NCBI GenBank assembly: GCA_947184155.2
Contig: CAMXCT020003669.1
Coordinates: forward strand, 70,001-134,000
Reading direction: 5' to 3'
DNA: 64,000 nt
Source: Cladocopium goreaui
Lineage: Eukaryota; Sar; Dinophyceae; Suessiales; Symbiodiniaceae
Positions 55,175 to 64,000 of the stretch are shown here, piece after piece; position 1 is the stretch's first letter; the number at the start of each line of letters is the position of its first letter. The notes under the pieces are model-generated. The model ran no database searches. It saw nothing but the letters and a program-made list of their open reading frames with translations, and was not told the origin of the DNA. Position numbers and translations under genes: made by a program.

Positions 55175-56463
55175 CCGCCCACACCGCTTTGGCGGTGAAG
55201 GCGTGCTTATTGGGGGGCAACAGCAACACTAAATGCTCAATGACATTTGTTAATATAGCAGTCGCTATATCAGCTTTAGCTGGGGGGGGGGGGCCCAAAA
55301 ACGGTTTCGCACCGAGACCAGACCCCAAAAACGGTTTCGCACCGAGACCAGAATACGGTGGTGTTTTCGACATTTTTCGAGGATTTTTGGGTGTCTGAGC
55401 GCAAGAGGGTATTGAAATGGAATTTTGGGTCATTTTGGTAGCTTTCCGGCAATGGAAAAACGGCCAAAAATGAAAAAAACATTGTACATAGCAAGATTTT
55501 GCAGGGTTTTTGGATGCCAGAGCATTGAAAACACTGCAAAAACAAGTGTTTTGGACTGACGTTATAGCAAAAAACGTGTAAATTACCGTATGCTTGACTG
55601 GAAACATTACAAAAACACTGTCAAAAGCAATGTTTTGGAAGGATTTACTGCCTTTATGGCAAAAAACGTGTAAATTACCGTCTGTTTGACTGGAAACATT
55701 GGAAAAACACTGTCAAAAACAATGTTTTGGAAGGATTTCTTATTGAAACTTCTTAGCTTGAAGAGCCCCCACGGGGGAAAACCACCCTTAGCCCCTCTCA
55801 CGGACCGAATCCGCCCACACCGCTTTGGCGGTGAAGGCGTGCTTATTGGGGGGCAACAGCAACACTAAATGCTCAATGACATTTGTTAATATAGCAGTCG
55901 CTATATCAGCTTTAGCTGGGGGGGGGGGCAAAAACGGTTTCGCACCGAGACCAGACCCCAAAAACGGTTTCGCACCGAGACCAGAATACGGTGGTGTTTT
56001 CGACATTTTTCGAGGATTTTTGGGTGTCTGAGCGCAAGAGGGTATTGAAATGGAATTTTGGGTCATTTTGGTAGCTTTCCGGCAATGGAAAAACGGCCAA
56101 AAATGAAAAAAACATTGTACATAGCAAGATTTTGCAGGGTTTTTGGATGCCAGAGCATTGAAAACACTGCAAAAACAAGTGTTTTGGACTGACGTTATAG
56201 CAAAAAACGTGTAAATTACCGTATGCTTGACTGGAAACATTACAAAAACACTGTCAAAAGCAATGTTTTGGAAGGATTTACTGCCTTTATGGCAAAAAAC
56301 GTGTAAATTACCGTCTGTTTGACTGGAAACATTGGAAAAACACTGTCAAAAACAATGTTTTGGAAGGATTTCTTATTGAAACTTCTTAGCTTGAAGAGCT
56401 CCCACGGGGGAAAACCACCCTTAGCCCCTCTCACGGACCGAAATAAACCTGCGGTGTGGGCGG
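55175..56463. mobile_element. Tandemly duplicated element with 13-bp terminal inverted repeats
   Basis: CCGCCCACACCGC occurs at 55175-55187 and again at 55811-55823. Its exact inverse, GCGGTGTGGGCGG, lies at 56451-56463. The two ~635-bp units (about 55173-55808 and 55809-56441) are almost identical, differing by three bases at a G-tract (GGGCCC versus GGGC near 55292 and 55929). Each unit contains a 30-bp direct repeat (AAAACGGTTTCGCACCGAGA, twice) and a 92-bp internal repeat with GCAAAAAACGTGTAAATTAC. No target-site duplication is obvious. The minus-strand frames in it repeat exactly and look non-functional. Confidence 0.75.
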
Positions 56464-56509
56464 CCACCCCACGCGAAGCGGGGTGAATATTGAAAGTTTC
56501 TTTAAGTTT

Positions 56510-56670
56510 CTAATCAAAGCCAGCCACTTGAAATGCTTTGTGATCCTTTTTGCGTAGGAAACGTATCCGATTTCCACCTCTCGCCCTCTCGCCCTCTCGC
56601 CTCGATTTCTTGCCGCTGTTCGTCGATGATTTCCTCATGACCTGAGAGGAAGGTCGCAGCTCCCACTGAT
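56510..56670 (-). CDS. Candidate exon, charged
   Basis: One minus-strand frame reads GHEEIIDEQRQEIEARGREG, another MRKSSTNSGKKSRREGERAR. Only one can be real; the first has coiled-coil character. Borders not fixed. Confidence 0.3.
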
Positions 56671-57177
56671 GTGAAGGGCCAACAAGACACGTCGAAACGA
56701 GTCGAAACAATTTCTAAATTAGTTACGACATTAGTTACTATGAGTTAGCATTTCATCATTTCAAGATATGTCAGGACATTACAATATGTTCTTATATGTT
56801 CTTATATGTTCTAATGACATCACATGTTTTGGCTCTCCATGTGACTCGCACAAACGTGCCCCGGGCACCTCGAAGCTTGTCCTGCGCCTGAACCTGATAG
56901 GCGATTTTGGTGAACTTCAAGGTGAAACGGTGAAACGTTCAAAAGTTGAAAGGATCTTGCAATCGACGATCGCTACAAAGACCTACAAAGTCTTCAACCA
57001 AGTCCTGAATATCTTGAAGAACTTATATTAACTTATTAGGTCCGCGTGACACATCTGGATTCTGCATGATTCCGAGTGTCATCGTCCCATCCCTCGGGGC
57101 CCGTAGCCGTAACCTTCACCGCCGGTCCCACCTCATCATCCTTTCGTGTGCCCCGTAGTCGTTCACCTCACGGTGAG

Positions 57178-57702
57178 CTACCGAACACGATATATACAGC
57201 TGATGTACAGCTGCGTTTCGCGTTCTAAGTACAAAAAGAACCCAAAAGAGTCGTTCTGCAAATTCATGTCAGAAACCAAATTTGATGGAGACGGAACAAA
57301 ACTCACATCGGGATAGAAGAGCAACTCACGAGTTGACACTGGCATGCACACGCCAATGAGCTCCAATAAGCTATTGGAGAGTACAAGAGGCATAAAAGTC
57401 ATGCGGGTAGGAACCAGGAATGAAATTCTCCCAGTGTTTCCATCCAAAAACGGAGCTTCTTTGAACCATGCCATTCGCTTGCTCGTTGGCCAAGGGACTT
57501 GGAGCAGCTTTCCGTGCTTCATTCTCAAGCCTGGAACAAAACGCATCTGATATTCTGAAAATTTCTCAAAATAACTTGCGCTTCTGCCAAACGATATTCG
57601 ATTTGGATTCAACCAGGTGTTTGATTTTTTAGATTGAAAGTCTGAGCTCCTTTGTCTCCTGCATTGAGCAATACGGGTAGAAAAAATGGAGGAGGCAAGC
57701 AC
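57178..57702 (-). CDS. Hypothetical protein, 174-codon open frame
   Basis: One uninterrupted minus-strand frame ends in a stop at 57178, with a mixed composition typical of a folded protein: SSDFQSKKSNTWLNPNRISF, LRMKHGKLLQVPWPTSKRMA, FLDGNTGRISFLVPTRMTFM, LELIGVCMPVSTRELLFYPD. No motif is recognised. The 5' end may be an acceptor rather than the first Met. It is one of the two longest frames in the 51-64 kb part. Confidence 0.5.
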   Translation of the reverse strand: MLASSIFSTRIAQCRRQRSSDFQSKKSNTWLNPNRISFGRSASYFEKFSEYQMRFVPGLRMKHGKLLQVPWPTSKRMAWFKEAPFLDGNTGRISFLVPTRMTFMPLVLSNSLLELIGVCMPVSTRELLFYPDVSFVPSPSNLVSDMNLQNDSFGFFLYLERETQLYISCIYRVR

Positions 57703-58076
57703 ATGTCAGTAACTAGTTGATTATTTCTCAGTTCGGTCGGCAAATCAAACATCAAAGCCACACACTGTGACATCAAGTTGATGAATTCTTCAGATCAACA
57801 AACATGCCAGACTCTCTCCCGCACCACTGCCATCCTCACCATGGTGTGACACCAGACATTCAGGTTCAAGTCAATGGTTCAATGGTTCCATAAGAATTAA
57901 TAGCATTCAAAGCTTTCGATCCAACTTCTGGAAACCTGATTGAAGCTGGCATGGCCGAATACCATATCTATGTCACTTGAAAAAGAAACGCACGGTGACG
58001 GCTCTGAATCTGCTGGACATGCACCGCACTGGGCATATCTGGGCATGGGGTTCACCGGGTTCACTGTGACTATCTG

Positions 58077-58156
58077 TGATTCAGTAGGAATCCCAGCTCT
58101 GCAGCATTGGAGCGACCCAACTCTTCTGCAAGACTTCGCAGAGTTCGGATCTCGGC
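58077..58156 (-). CDS. Internal exon, coiled-coil segment (3' end approximate)
   Basis: After a GGCACCAG acceptor the minus strand reads AEIRTLRSLAEELGRSNAAE, then LGFLLNH, in phase 0. It is helical and Leu/Glu-rich like other exons. Donor not certain. Confidence 0.5.
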
Positions 58157-58635
58157 CTGGTGCCACACGAGCCAAACATGTCCCGGATTGAGAGAAACCT
58201 TTCCCAAGCAATGGCCCAATGGCAAGTATCGCCAAGTCCGACCAAGTCCATTCTGATTCGGCAAGATTCGGCAATGCAACCCAGATTTTGTGCCTGTGTC
58301 CCCAAGGCACGACTCATGCTTCATCCATCTTCATACTGGAACTTCACCATTGGCACAATCGGTGTTCTCACAACCACCACGATACGAACCCTACAGACCT
58401 CCAAGTCACCGCGAGTCGGCAGTGGACCTTGCTGACTTTTGAAGATATCCTGGCAGCACTTCTTTCGGTGTCAATTATCTGTTTGATGTCCAAGTGTTCG
58501 TGTGGACGGTTGTTGCTCCTCATGCTACAGATTTGTTGGTTGATGTTAGTTGAAAAGTGAGAGATGTTAGATGATGTTAGTCATAAATGAGTCCTGCTAG
58601 AGATGTTCAACAGATTTCAACAGATTTCAAGAGTT

Positions 58636-58674
58636 TCTTTCAGCATCTTTCAGCATCTTTCAGCATCTTTCAGC
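58636..58674. repeat. 10-bp tandem repeat TTTCAGCATC
   Basis: Four head-to-tail copies of TTTCAGCATC, preceded by a double CAACAGATTT. Such decamer duplications recur beside exons of this window. Confidence 0.85.
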
Positions 58675-58733
58675 TGTCGTGTGCAGCCTGGCCAGCTGCG
58701 AGGGATGGATGAAGTCGACCAGCCTGGAAACGG

Positions 58734-58767
58734 TGCCGTCATCCGTCAGGTTTGACGGATGACGGCA
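58734..58767. other. Perfect 15-bp stem hairpin
   Basis: TGCCGTCATCCGTCA at 58734-58748 pairs without mismatch with TGACGGATGACGGCA at 58753-58767 around a GGTT loop. It stands alone, with no coding frame or T-tract that would make it a terminator. Confidence 0.8.
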
Positions 58768-58799
58768 TGTGTTCTATTGTGTTCAACCTGTTCTGCCCA

Positions 58800-60286
58800 C
58801 GAATCCAAGGGATGCTTTTCGAGGGTCAGAAACTACTCTCTCAAAAATGTGCGAATTGCCATTGTGCAACTTTTCACTAAGGGTGCTTCCTGAAGTGCAG
58901 CTATCACAACCTATCTTATAAATGTTGCTTCAAATTTGGATGCACCGAATCCTTTTATATCCTTATATTTATATCAAACAAAGCCTACTGCAGAGTACAG
59001 CCATAACTCACATGAGGCGAAGCAAGAGTCAGAGGTATCTGAGGATGGGACTAATGGTCGCAGCTGCAAATGTGAGAGATCCTCCTAGCAGAGCAGGCAG
59101 TAACCGCATCAACCAGCCAGAAACGATGTTTGTGGTGAAGTCATTCTTGGCTCAACATCTTCGTCTCGTTCAAAGAGTCACTGCCTCACCGGCCCTCACT
59201 GAATAAAGCCACTGATAGCCACTGATATAGCCATTGACAACTTGTGACAACTGGACATAATCTTTACATATATCGTTGCGATCTTTGTAGCAACTGCCAT
59301 TGATATTTATGTGCAGAGACACCCTGTTGCAGAGTGGGCCTCAGAGCTTGCCTTCATGGTGGGTGATGGCCTTAATTGAACATGGATCTGGACACGGCAA
59401 GAACTGCTGCAATCGATTCCATCTGAAAAGGTTGCAACAGGTATTTGAGTTTGTTGAATCAAAGATCATCAAAGATCATCAAAGATCAAGAGGGGAGGAT
59501 CGAGGGGCCTATGGGGCCGAAGGGGCCGAAGGGGATCAAGACTAAACGTTAGATCATAGACGTGTATTTATCATAAATCATGATAAATCCCAAATGCCAA
59601 GACATGGCACAGAGCAAAACCATGAAGAGAGGAGCCGTGTCAAGGCACATTTGCACTGCGAGGCTGTTGGACTGAGGAGCGTTCTCCAAACCCGGGAAGC
59701 CATCTGCACCACCTGGACCTGTGGAAACTGTTGTGTAAATGTGTGATAAATGTTTGAAAATCCGTGAAGATCCATTTTGAAAACATATGGATAATTATGG
59801 ATACGCTTTTTGGATTCGTTGAGCTCAGCGATCCTCAGTCATCATGGTCCAACTTGGGTCTCTCGAGCTCAACTGGACCAGTCTAGCAACACCAATGGAA
59901 GCCGGAAGCAACTCCCACCTGTGATGATGAATGGCCTGTCCTGGAGCTCAATCCGCGAACATGACATGGCACAACAATTCGATATTTGCCCTGCATGGGT
60001 TGATGTCTAGACATTCTGGACCTAGACCAAGATGTTTCCGGTTGGCACTGATGCCTTTCTCGAACAAATCAAGCAGATGCTGATACTCATGGGCAGCTTG
60101 TATGCCAGGATATGCCCCGATATGTCAGTCTGACCATGAACTCAATCTGTAAAGGAAGGGTGCTTTTTCCTAGCCCAAACCACACCTCATTGGAGCCAAC
60201 CTGTGGCGAAGTTTCCGCCCAAGATCAAAGAGCCTACTTCATGGCTACCTTTCAGGCACTACATTTCTGTGAAAGAACTGTTCGAC
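58800..60286. other. Mixed stretch without firm exons
   Basis: Minus-strand coding hints occur near 59600-59730 (QMASRVWRTLLSPTASQ and an alternative frame), without paired splice sites. Small tandem repeats lie at 59461-59487 (AAAGATCATC) and 59509-59531 (GGGGCCGAA). Confidence 0.3.
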
Positions 60287-60706
60287 CTATGCGAAGCCAA
60301 GTGACGTGAATTGACATAGTCGACCTACCGCTTCAAAGAAAAACACATAAAGACTGCGTCTAACTTTGAAAGTACCTCTTTCGAATCGTTTTGCCTCTGA
60401 ACACCTGCGCCACCTCCCCCGTAATACGCCGCCTCTCGTTGGTGGCTGCCTGACTGCAGCTAGAGCTACTGGAGCTACACATACTTGCCATGCACGGTTT
60501 AAATTGATGTATTGAAAGGAGCCAAAAGAATTGCAGCGACCCGATCGGCTGGGCCTCCAGTTGAATTTGAACACACTGGTATCACATGGTAAAACATGGT
60601 GAAAATGTACTGCAATTACCGTGAATTCTGTGGCTTCCCTGCGGCCTGGCATGATGCTCGGGGAGTCAACCTGAACAGAATCTTGCATCAGTTTAAGAGA
60701 TCTCAA
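60287..60706 (-). CDS. Coding-like minus frame, probably two exon pieces
   Basis: The frame is open for 139 codons. The part SLKLMQDSVQVDSPSIMPGR, REATEFT before a GTAATT donor (about 60620) looks like a true exon end. The middle looks intronic, and the end (EAKRFERGTFKVRRS) is possible coding. Confidence 0.35.
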   Translation of the reverse strand: MRSLKLMQDSVQVDSPSIMPGRREATEFTVIAVHFHHVLPCDTSVFKFNWRPSRSGRCNSFGSFQYINLNRAWQVCVAPVALAAVRQPPTRGGVLRGRWRRCSEAKRFERGTFKVRRSLYVFFFEAVGRLCQFTSLGFA

Positions 60707-60788
60707 GAAGGTGCCAGTTCAATTTGAGATAAGCACCAGCGGTCACTCCGTCAGCATCTTTTTGACAGTTCAAAAGTTCAAGCCAGAA

Positions 60789-60868
60789 ACTTCTTCCACT
60801 TCTTCCACTTCTTCCAATTCTTCCACTTCTTCTACTTCTTCCACTCCTTTCACTCCTTTATCTCCTTC
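60789..60868. repeat. CTTCTTCCA tandem repeat
   Basis: About eight imperfect copies of (CTTCTTCCA) grading into CTCCTTT(C/A). A purine/pyrimidine-asymmetric microsatellite. Confidence 0.85.
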
Positions 60869-61019
60869 AGTTCTTTAGTTCATGTGTGCTACGGCGCTAC
60901 GGAGTGAGGTGCCAACCAAGGCGACGGGATCATCTGATTTCCTCAGTGAGACCCGGTATCGGATCGACCCTCTGATACCACTTGAATTCTTCAAGACATT
61001 TCAAGACTCAAAACTAGAC

Positions 61020-61592
61020 TTATAGTACAATAGTCAAAAAGCAACCACCTGGCACCTTCAAAACAAAAAACAATGCAATATTCCATTTGAAAATGAGATC
61101 AGTTGTTCCTGTCACGAGGCAATCATAGTCGTCATTATCAACTGCTAAACTAGACAGAAGATGCCCCAACTCCAATTTGCAAACCATTTTTTGTGGACAC
61201 TCGGATGCGGCTTGATGAAGAATATCTTCTCCTATCGCATTGTAGTTCTTTTCAAGTACTTGGCTTTCATCAGAACGTACAGTGTGAGTTAGTAGAAAGA
61301 TGGTAATTCCTTGAGATCCAGGCGGCCCATTTTTGATCATCATGGATGACTGAACCTGCAACTGCAACATACTGGCAACTGGTTTTTGGTGGGCCACATC
61401 GGCATTACGAGTAAAACGGCTGGGCTTCCGGCAGTGAGGAGGATGTTGCGAAATAGGTTCAAGGCCTCGAGGAGTCGACGTGGATGACGCGGGATGTTGA
61501 ACAGGTGGCAGAACACCGAGCACGTTTCCGTCACAATCCAAGTCTGAACCGTCCCCAGACGGTGATTCCAGATCCAATTCAATCCACTTCAA
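61020..61592 (-). CDS. Hypothetical protein, 190-codon open frame
   Basis: The longest minus-strand frame of the last 13 kb, ending in a stop at 61020. It begins ELDLESPSGDGSDLDCDGNV and continues with Pro/Ser-rich PVQHPASSTSTPRGLEPISQ. It ends in a folded-looking part: MLQLQVQSSMMIKNGPPGSQ, EKNYNAIGEDILHQAASECP, KLELGHLLSSLAVDNDDYDC. The start lies in a repetitive stretch (GGATTTGAAGTGGATTGAAT), which suggests that a splice acceptor, not the Met, begins it. No family recognised. Confidence 0.55.
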   Translation of the reverse strand: MKWIELDLESPSGDGSDLDCDGNVLGVLPPVQHPASSTSTPRGLEPISQHPPHCRKPSRFTRNADVAHQKPVASMLQLQVQSSMMIKNGPPGSQGITIFLLTHTVRSDESQVLEKNYNAIGEDILHQAASECPQKMVCKLELGHLLSSLAVDNDDYDCLVTGTTDLIFKWNIALFFVLKVPGGCFLTIVL

Positions 61593-61923
61593 ATCCAGTT
61601 CGAGATAGTTGGAGAATGTTGGAGATAGTTCAAGTGGACCAACATGACCAACCCCAACTGTGTTACTCTCCAGCTTCGTATGCCTCTTTCCGCGTCATGG
61701 GATCTGGCCTTGGAGATGGAAACTGAGACAAAACAGATCGACTTTGGATCGGCACAGTCGCAGGGTGTTCACGATGTTTGTTTGATCCAAATGCAGATGC
61801 AATTGGCAAATCGGCAAATCTGATCCAATGATTGATATCATCCATATCATGATCCCATCCAGCTCCGGCCATTCCAAATATGTCCAAATTCCAATTTGGA
61901 AGTAGCTCCAGGTGCCCAAATAC

Positions 61924-61984
61924 GGTGCCCCGACAGGATCTCCACAGCTCGTTTCAACTGCCGCGCTGTCCGCCTCAGTGCCAG
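61924..61984 (-). CDS. Short internal exon, basic helix
   Basis: 61 nt between CTCCAAG and CACC|GTATTT on the minus strand: LALRRTARQLKRAVEILSGH, 20 codons plus 1 nt. An amphipathic basic helix. Another open frame exists, so confidence is moderate. Confidence 0.45.
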
Positions 61985-62348
61985 CTTGGAGCTGCACGTG
62001 TCACAGCCAGAAGGCAGACCTAATCTATCCACACCAATTCCACACCTATCCTAACCTGGCATTCAAGTCTTAGATCTTCCAAGTATTCCAAGTATGAAGT
62101 TTGTTCAGATGATTTCAGAAGTCTCAGAAGTCTCAAAGCTACGTCCATCAACTCTGCCATCCTGAGGCGTCACACGCTTGCTGCTCATCTCCACCTCAGG
62201 ATTGCACTGCCAGAGCCTTGAATCCACTGATGTCACTAACAATGTTGAACTATGTTGAATTATGTTGAATTCAAAAATGTTTGTTGCACTGATCCAACTC
62301 TGAGTCATTCTGAGTCTTGAAAGATCTTGAAAGTAGGAGAGTTTGCTC

Positions 62349-62394
62349 TTGACCCTGGCTACCCTGGCTACCCTGGCTACCCTGGCTACCCCAC
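62349..62394. repeat. 11-bp tandem repeat at a splice donor
   Basis: Four copies of ACCCTGGCT(A/-) directly abut the exon at 62395-62443. On the transcribed strand the repeat reads GGTAGCCAGG and so repeats a donor-like AGGGTAG. Confidence 0.85.
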
Positions 62395-62443
62395 CTTCTT
62401 CGATCACAGACCAGCCTTCACTGCCGATCAAGTCGATGATCTC
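62395..62443 (-). CDS. Short internal exon
   Basis: 49 nt between CTTCGCAG and AAG|GTGGGG on the minus strand: EIIDLIGSEGWSVIEE, 16 codons plus 1 nt. An upstream in-frame stretch (SQAAQTASQ) might extend it. Confidence 0.55.
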
Positions 62444-62630
62444 CTGCGAAGCTGTTTGAGCTGCTTGGGATTCCAATGGATTGCAAATCTGAACAAGGAT
62501 AACAAGGATCCAGAAGATGCATCTGGAAATCTCAATCTCAATGCATTTCAATCACTGGAGTCCCTGGAGCCACTGGAGCCTTTCATGTTTTTTTTTCTCA
62601 ACATTTTGGAAAACAGACTGGATTCATCAC

Positions 62631-62718
62631 AAAAGCACAGGCATTGCAGGCGCTCCGAAAGTATTGCGCTCTTCTCAACCAAAGATGAGCCGGCTGTGGT
62701 CTCCAACTTCTTCCACAC
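62631..62718 (-). CDS. Internal exon
   Basis: 88 nt between TGTGGAG and TTTT|GTGATG on the minus strand: VWKKLETTAGSSLVEKSAIL, then SERLQCLCF, 29 codons plus 1 nt. The acceptor side carries three copies of GGATGCCAC(C/G). Helical, not recognised. Confidence 0.6.
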
Positions 62719-63524
62719 CTCCACAGGTGGCATCCCGTGGCATCCGGTGGCATCCGGCCATGGTGATGTTGAAAAGATGTAGCAAAAACATCACAAGGCT
62801 GACAAGATCTGACAAGGCCACACAAATCATACAAATCCTGCCGCACCTTGCTGAACGCCTCGGTTCGATCGAACTTCCAAAACTATCAGTGCCAACTATT
62901 GCCAGCTATCACGAATCAGTGAAACATAGTGAAACCATGGCTCGCTACAATCAATGCTCAAAGGACCACATTTCTGCACCACGAAACTGCTCTGTCGTCC
63001 CAATCAGTGACAGTTGAGGTTCCTACCTGCTCTACATGTGTCGGATCAGCAAGGATCCCGTGCACACGCCTCGCCAATCGGTGTGTTGTACGATTCATCT
63101 CAGCCAGGTGTACCCAGGTATAACATATTGAGATGCGGTAAACATGATGGATGTAGCATGATGTAGCATCAATACTGACACATACTGACACATACTGACA
63201 CTACAGAAGCTCAAGAATGTCTGATTCGGAAAGGACTGAAATCCTGATTTGATCAGACTGGAGATGACTGGAGCTGAGCCGTTGCCTTTGAGTGCCGATG
63301 GAATTCTCCGCGCTAGAGGCCTCGTTGATGTCATCACATGTGGCAGTGCCAACCATCTCAAAAGATCTCGAAAGATCTCAACGGTGAGAGAAGGAATAGA
63401 TTGAGGCACCTGGAAATTTCCCAGCACCTTCACCAAACTGTTTCACAATTATCACAATTATCACAATTCCAGAGTCTGTTCTACACTTAGCACATCTGAT
63501 ATCAAATTCTGAGTGCAACGGCCA

Positions 63525-63592
63525 AGCCCAGGTTTCCTCCCATGACGCTGCACGGCTCTGGGCGGCAATGGCGATGTTGAGAGTGTCAAGTC
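63525..63592 (-). CDS. Candidate internal exon
   Basis: After a GGGTGGCAG acceptor the minus strand reads LDTLNIAIAAQSRAASWEET. Coding-like. A GA-type donor (GAG|GAAACC) or continuation is possible. Confidence 0.4.
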
Positions 63593-64000
63593 TGCCACCC
63601 AAATACGCCGGACTTGAAGGGTATACATAGAAAAATCGTCAATTGATGAGTTTTTTTGCTTGGATGTTGATATGTGGCATTACTGTTGTAGACTCTTGCA
63701 AACCGACTGATGCTTGAGCATGATCTTGTCCAACAATTAGTTCGTCCAATCTACGAGATTCTTAGGCTTGGCTTTTCGATGCTGCGGATTCATGTGGTCA
63801 TGGTACTAAATACCGGCCATTCACAGTGATCATGAATGATCATGATAAGCTGGCGTGAATCTGTGTAGACTTCAGTGCTGTATTGTTGTATGGACGTGTA
63901 TGGAGCTGAAAGCAGTGAGACGGGTCAGCAAGTGTCACAAGTTTGCGCGTTCCAACGAGACAAGTAGCAATGATAAGGTTTCCTTTCAGCCCAAAAGTGC

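Noticed and set aside
55276-56240. 150-180-codon minus frames repeated in both units of the 55-56 kb element
   Set aside because: They are duplicated with the element, run through a poly-C tract and a 30-bp repeat (GLGAKPFLG twice), and show no domain; probably not protein genes.

Overview
The window looks like nuclear DNA of a dinoflagellate, most likely of the Symbiodiniaceae/Suessiales type. The evidence is: many short coding exons in frame across spliceosomal introns; a mixture of GT-AG, GC-AG and GA-AG introns whose joints are fixed by reading frame; nearly every supportable exon on one strand (minus); and several protein families that I recognise from memory as massively amplified in Symbiodinium-like genomes. 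I see no rRNA, complete tRNA, CRISPR or bacterial operon. Family assignments are from memory and were not searched.

Layout. (1) 0.5-22.3 kb: minus-strand exons of 33-140 nt, many encoding charged or coiled-coil segments, in AT-rich intronic DNA. It also holds a 370-bp dispersed repeat (7.0-7.4 kb) and a trinucleotide microsatellite. (2) 23.1-28.0 kb: a 300-bp CAGA microsatellite, then a 4.4-kb GC-rich satellite of 27 units of two monomer types (137 and 205 bp), then a CA-rich microsatellite. (3) 28.6-32.5 kb: more minus-strand exons, a foldback/MITE-like element and short tandem repeats. (4) 33.0-50.9 kb: a coherent block of three minus-strand multi-exon genes, or one giant gene, with about 40 exons joined in frame for long stretches. 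Going down the coding strand, gene A (50.9->42.1) carries a 389-aa Lys-rich exon and a divergent methyltransferase-like core. Gene B (41.3->36.4) carries a coiled coil, two short modules typical of dinoflagellate multicopy proteins, a GIY-YIG-like domain and a Lys-rich tail. Gene C (35.6->33.0) carries a protein with a possible DDE-transposase-like pattern. (5) 51-64 kb: minus-strand exons again, a second inverted copy of the 7-kb repeat (54.4-54.8 kb), and a 1.29-kb tandemly duplicated element bounded by 13-bp perfect inverted repeats (55.18-56.46 kb).

How it may work together. Block 4 differs from its flanks: its introns are rich in TATATA and GATCGAT, whereas the flanking introns often carry ~10-nt tandem duplications at the splice junctions. 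A possible recombinase, a GIY-YIG-like nuclease and a methyltransferase-like protein side by side on one strand make it a candidate giant mobile element or an amplified gene cassette of undescribed function. That is inference: I could not find terminal repeats for the block.
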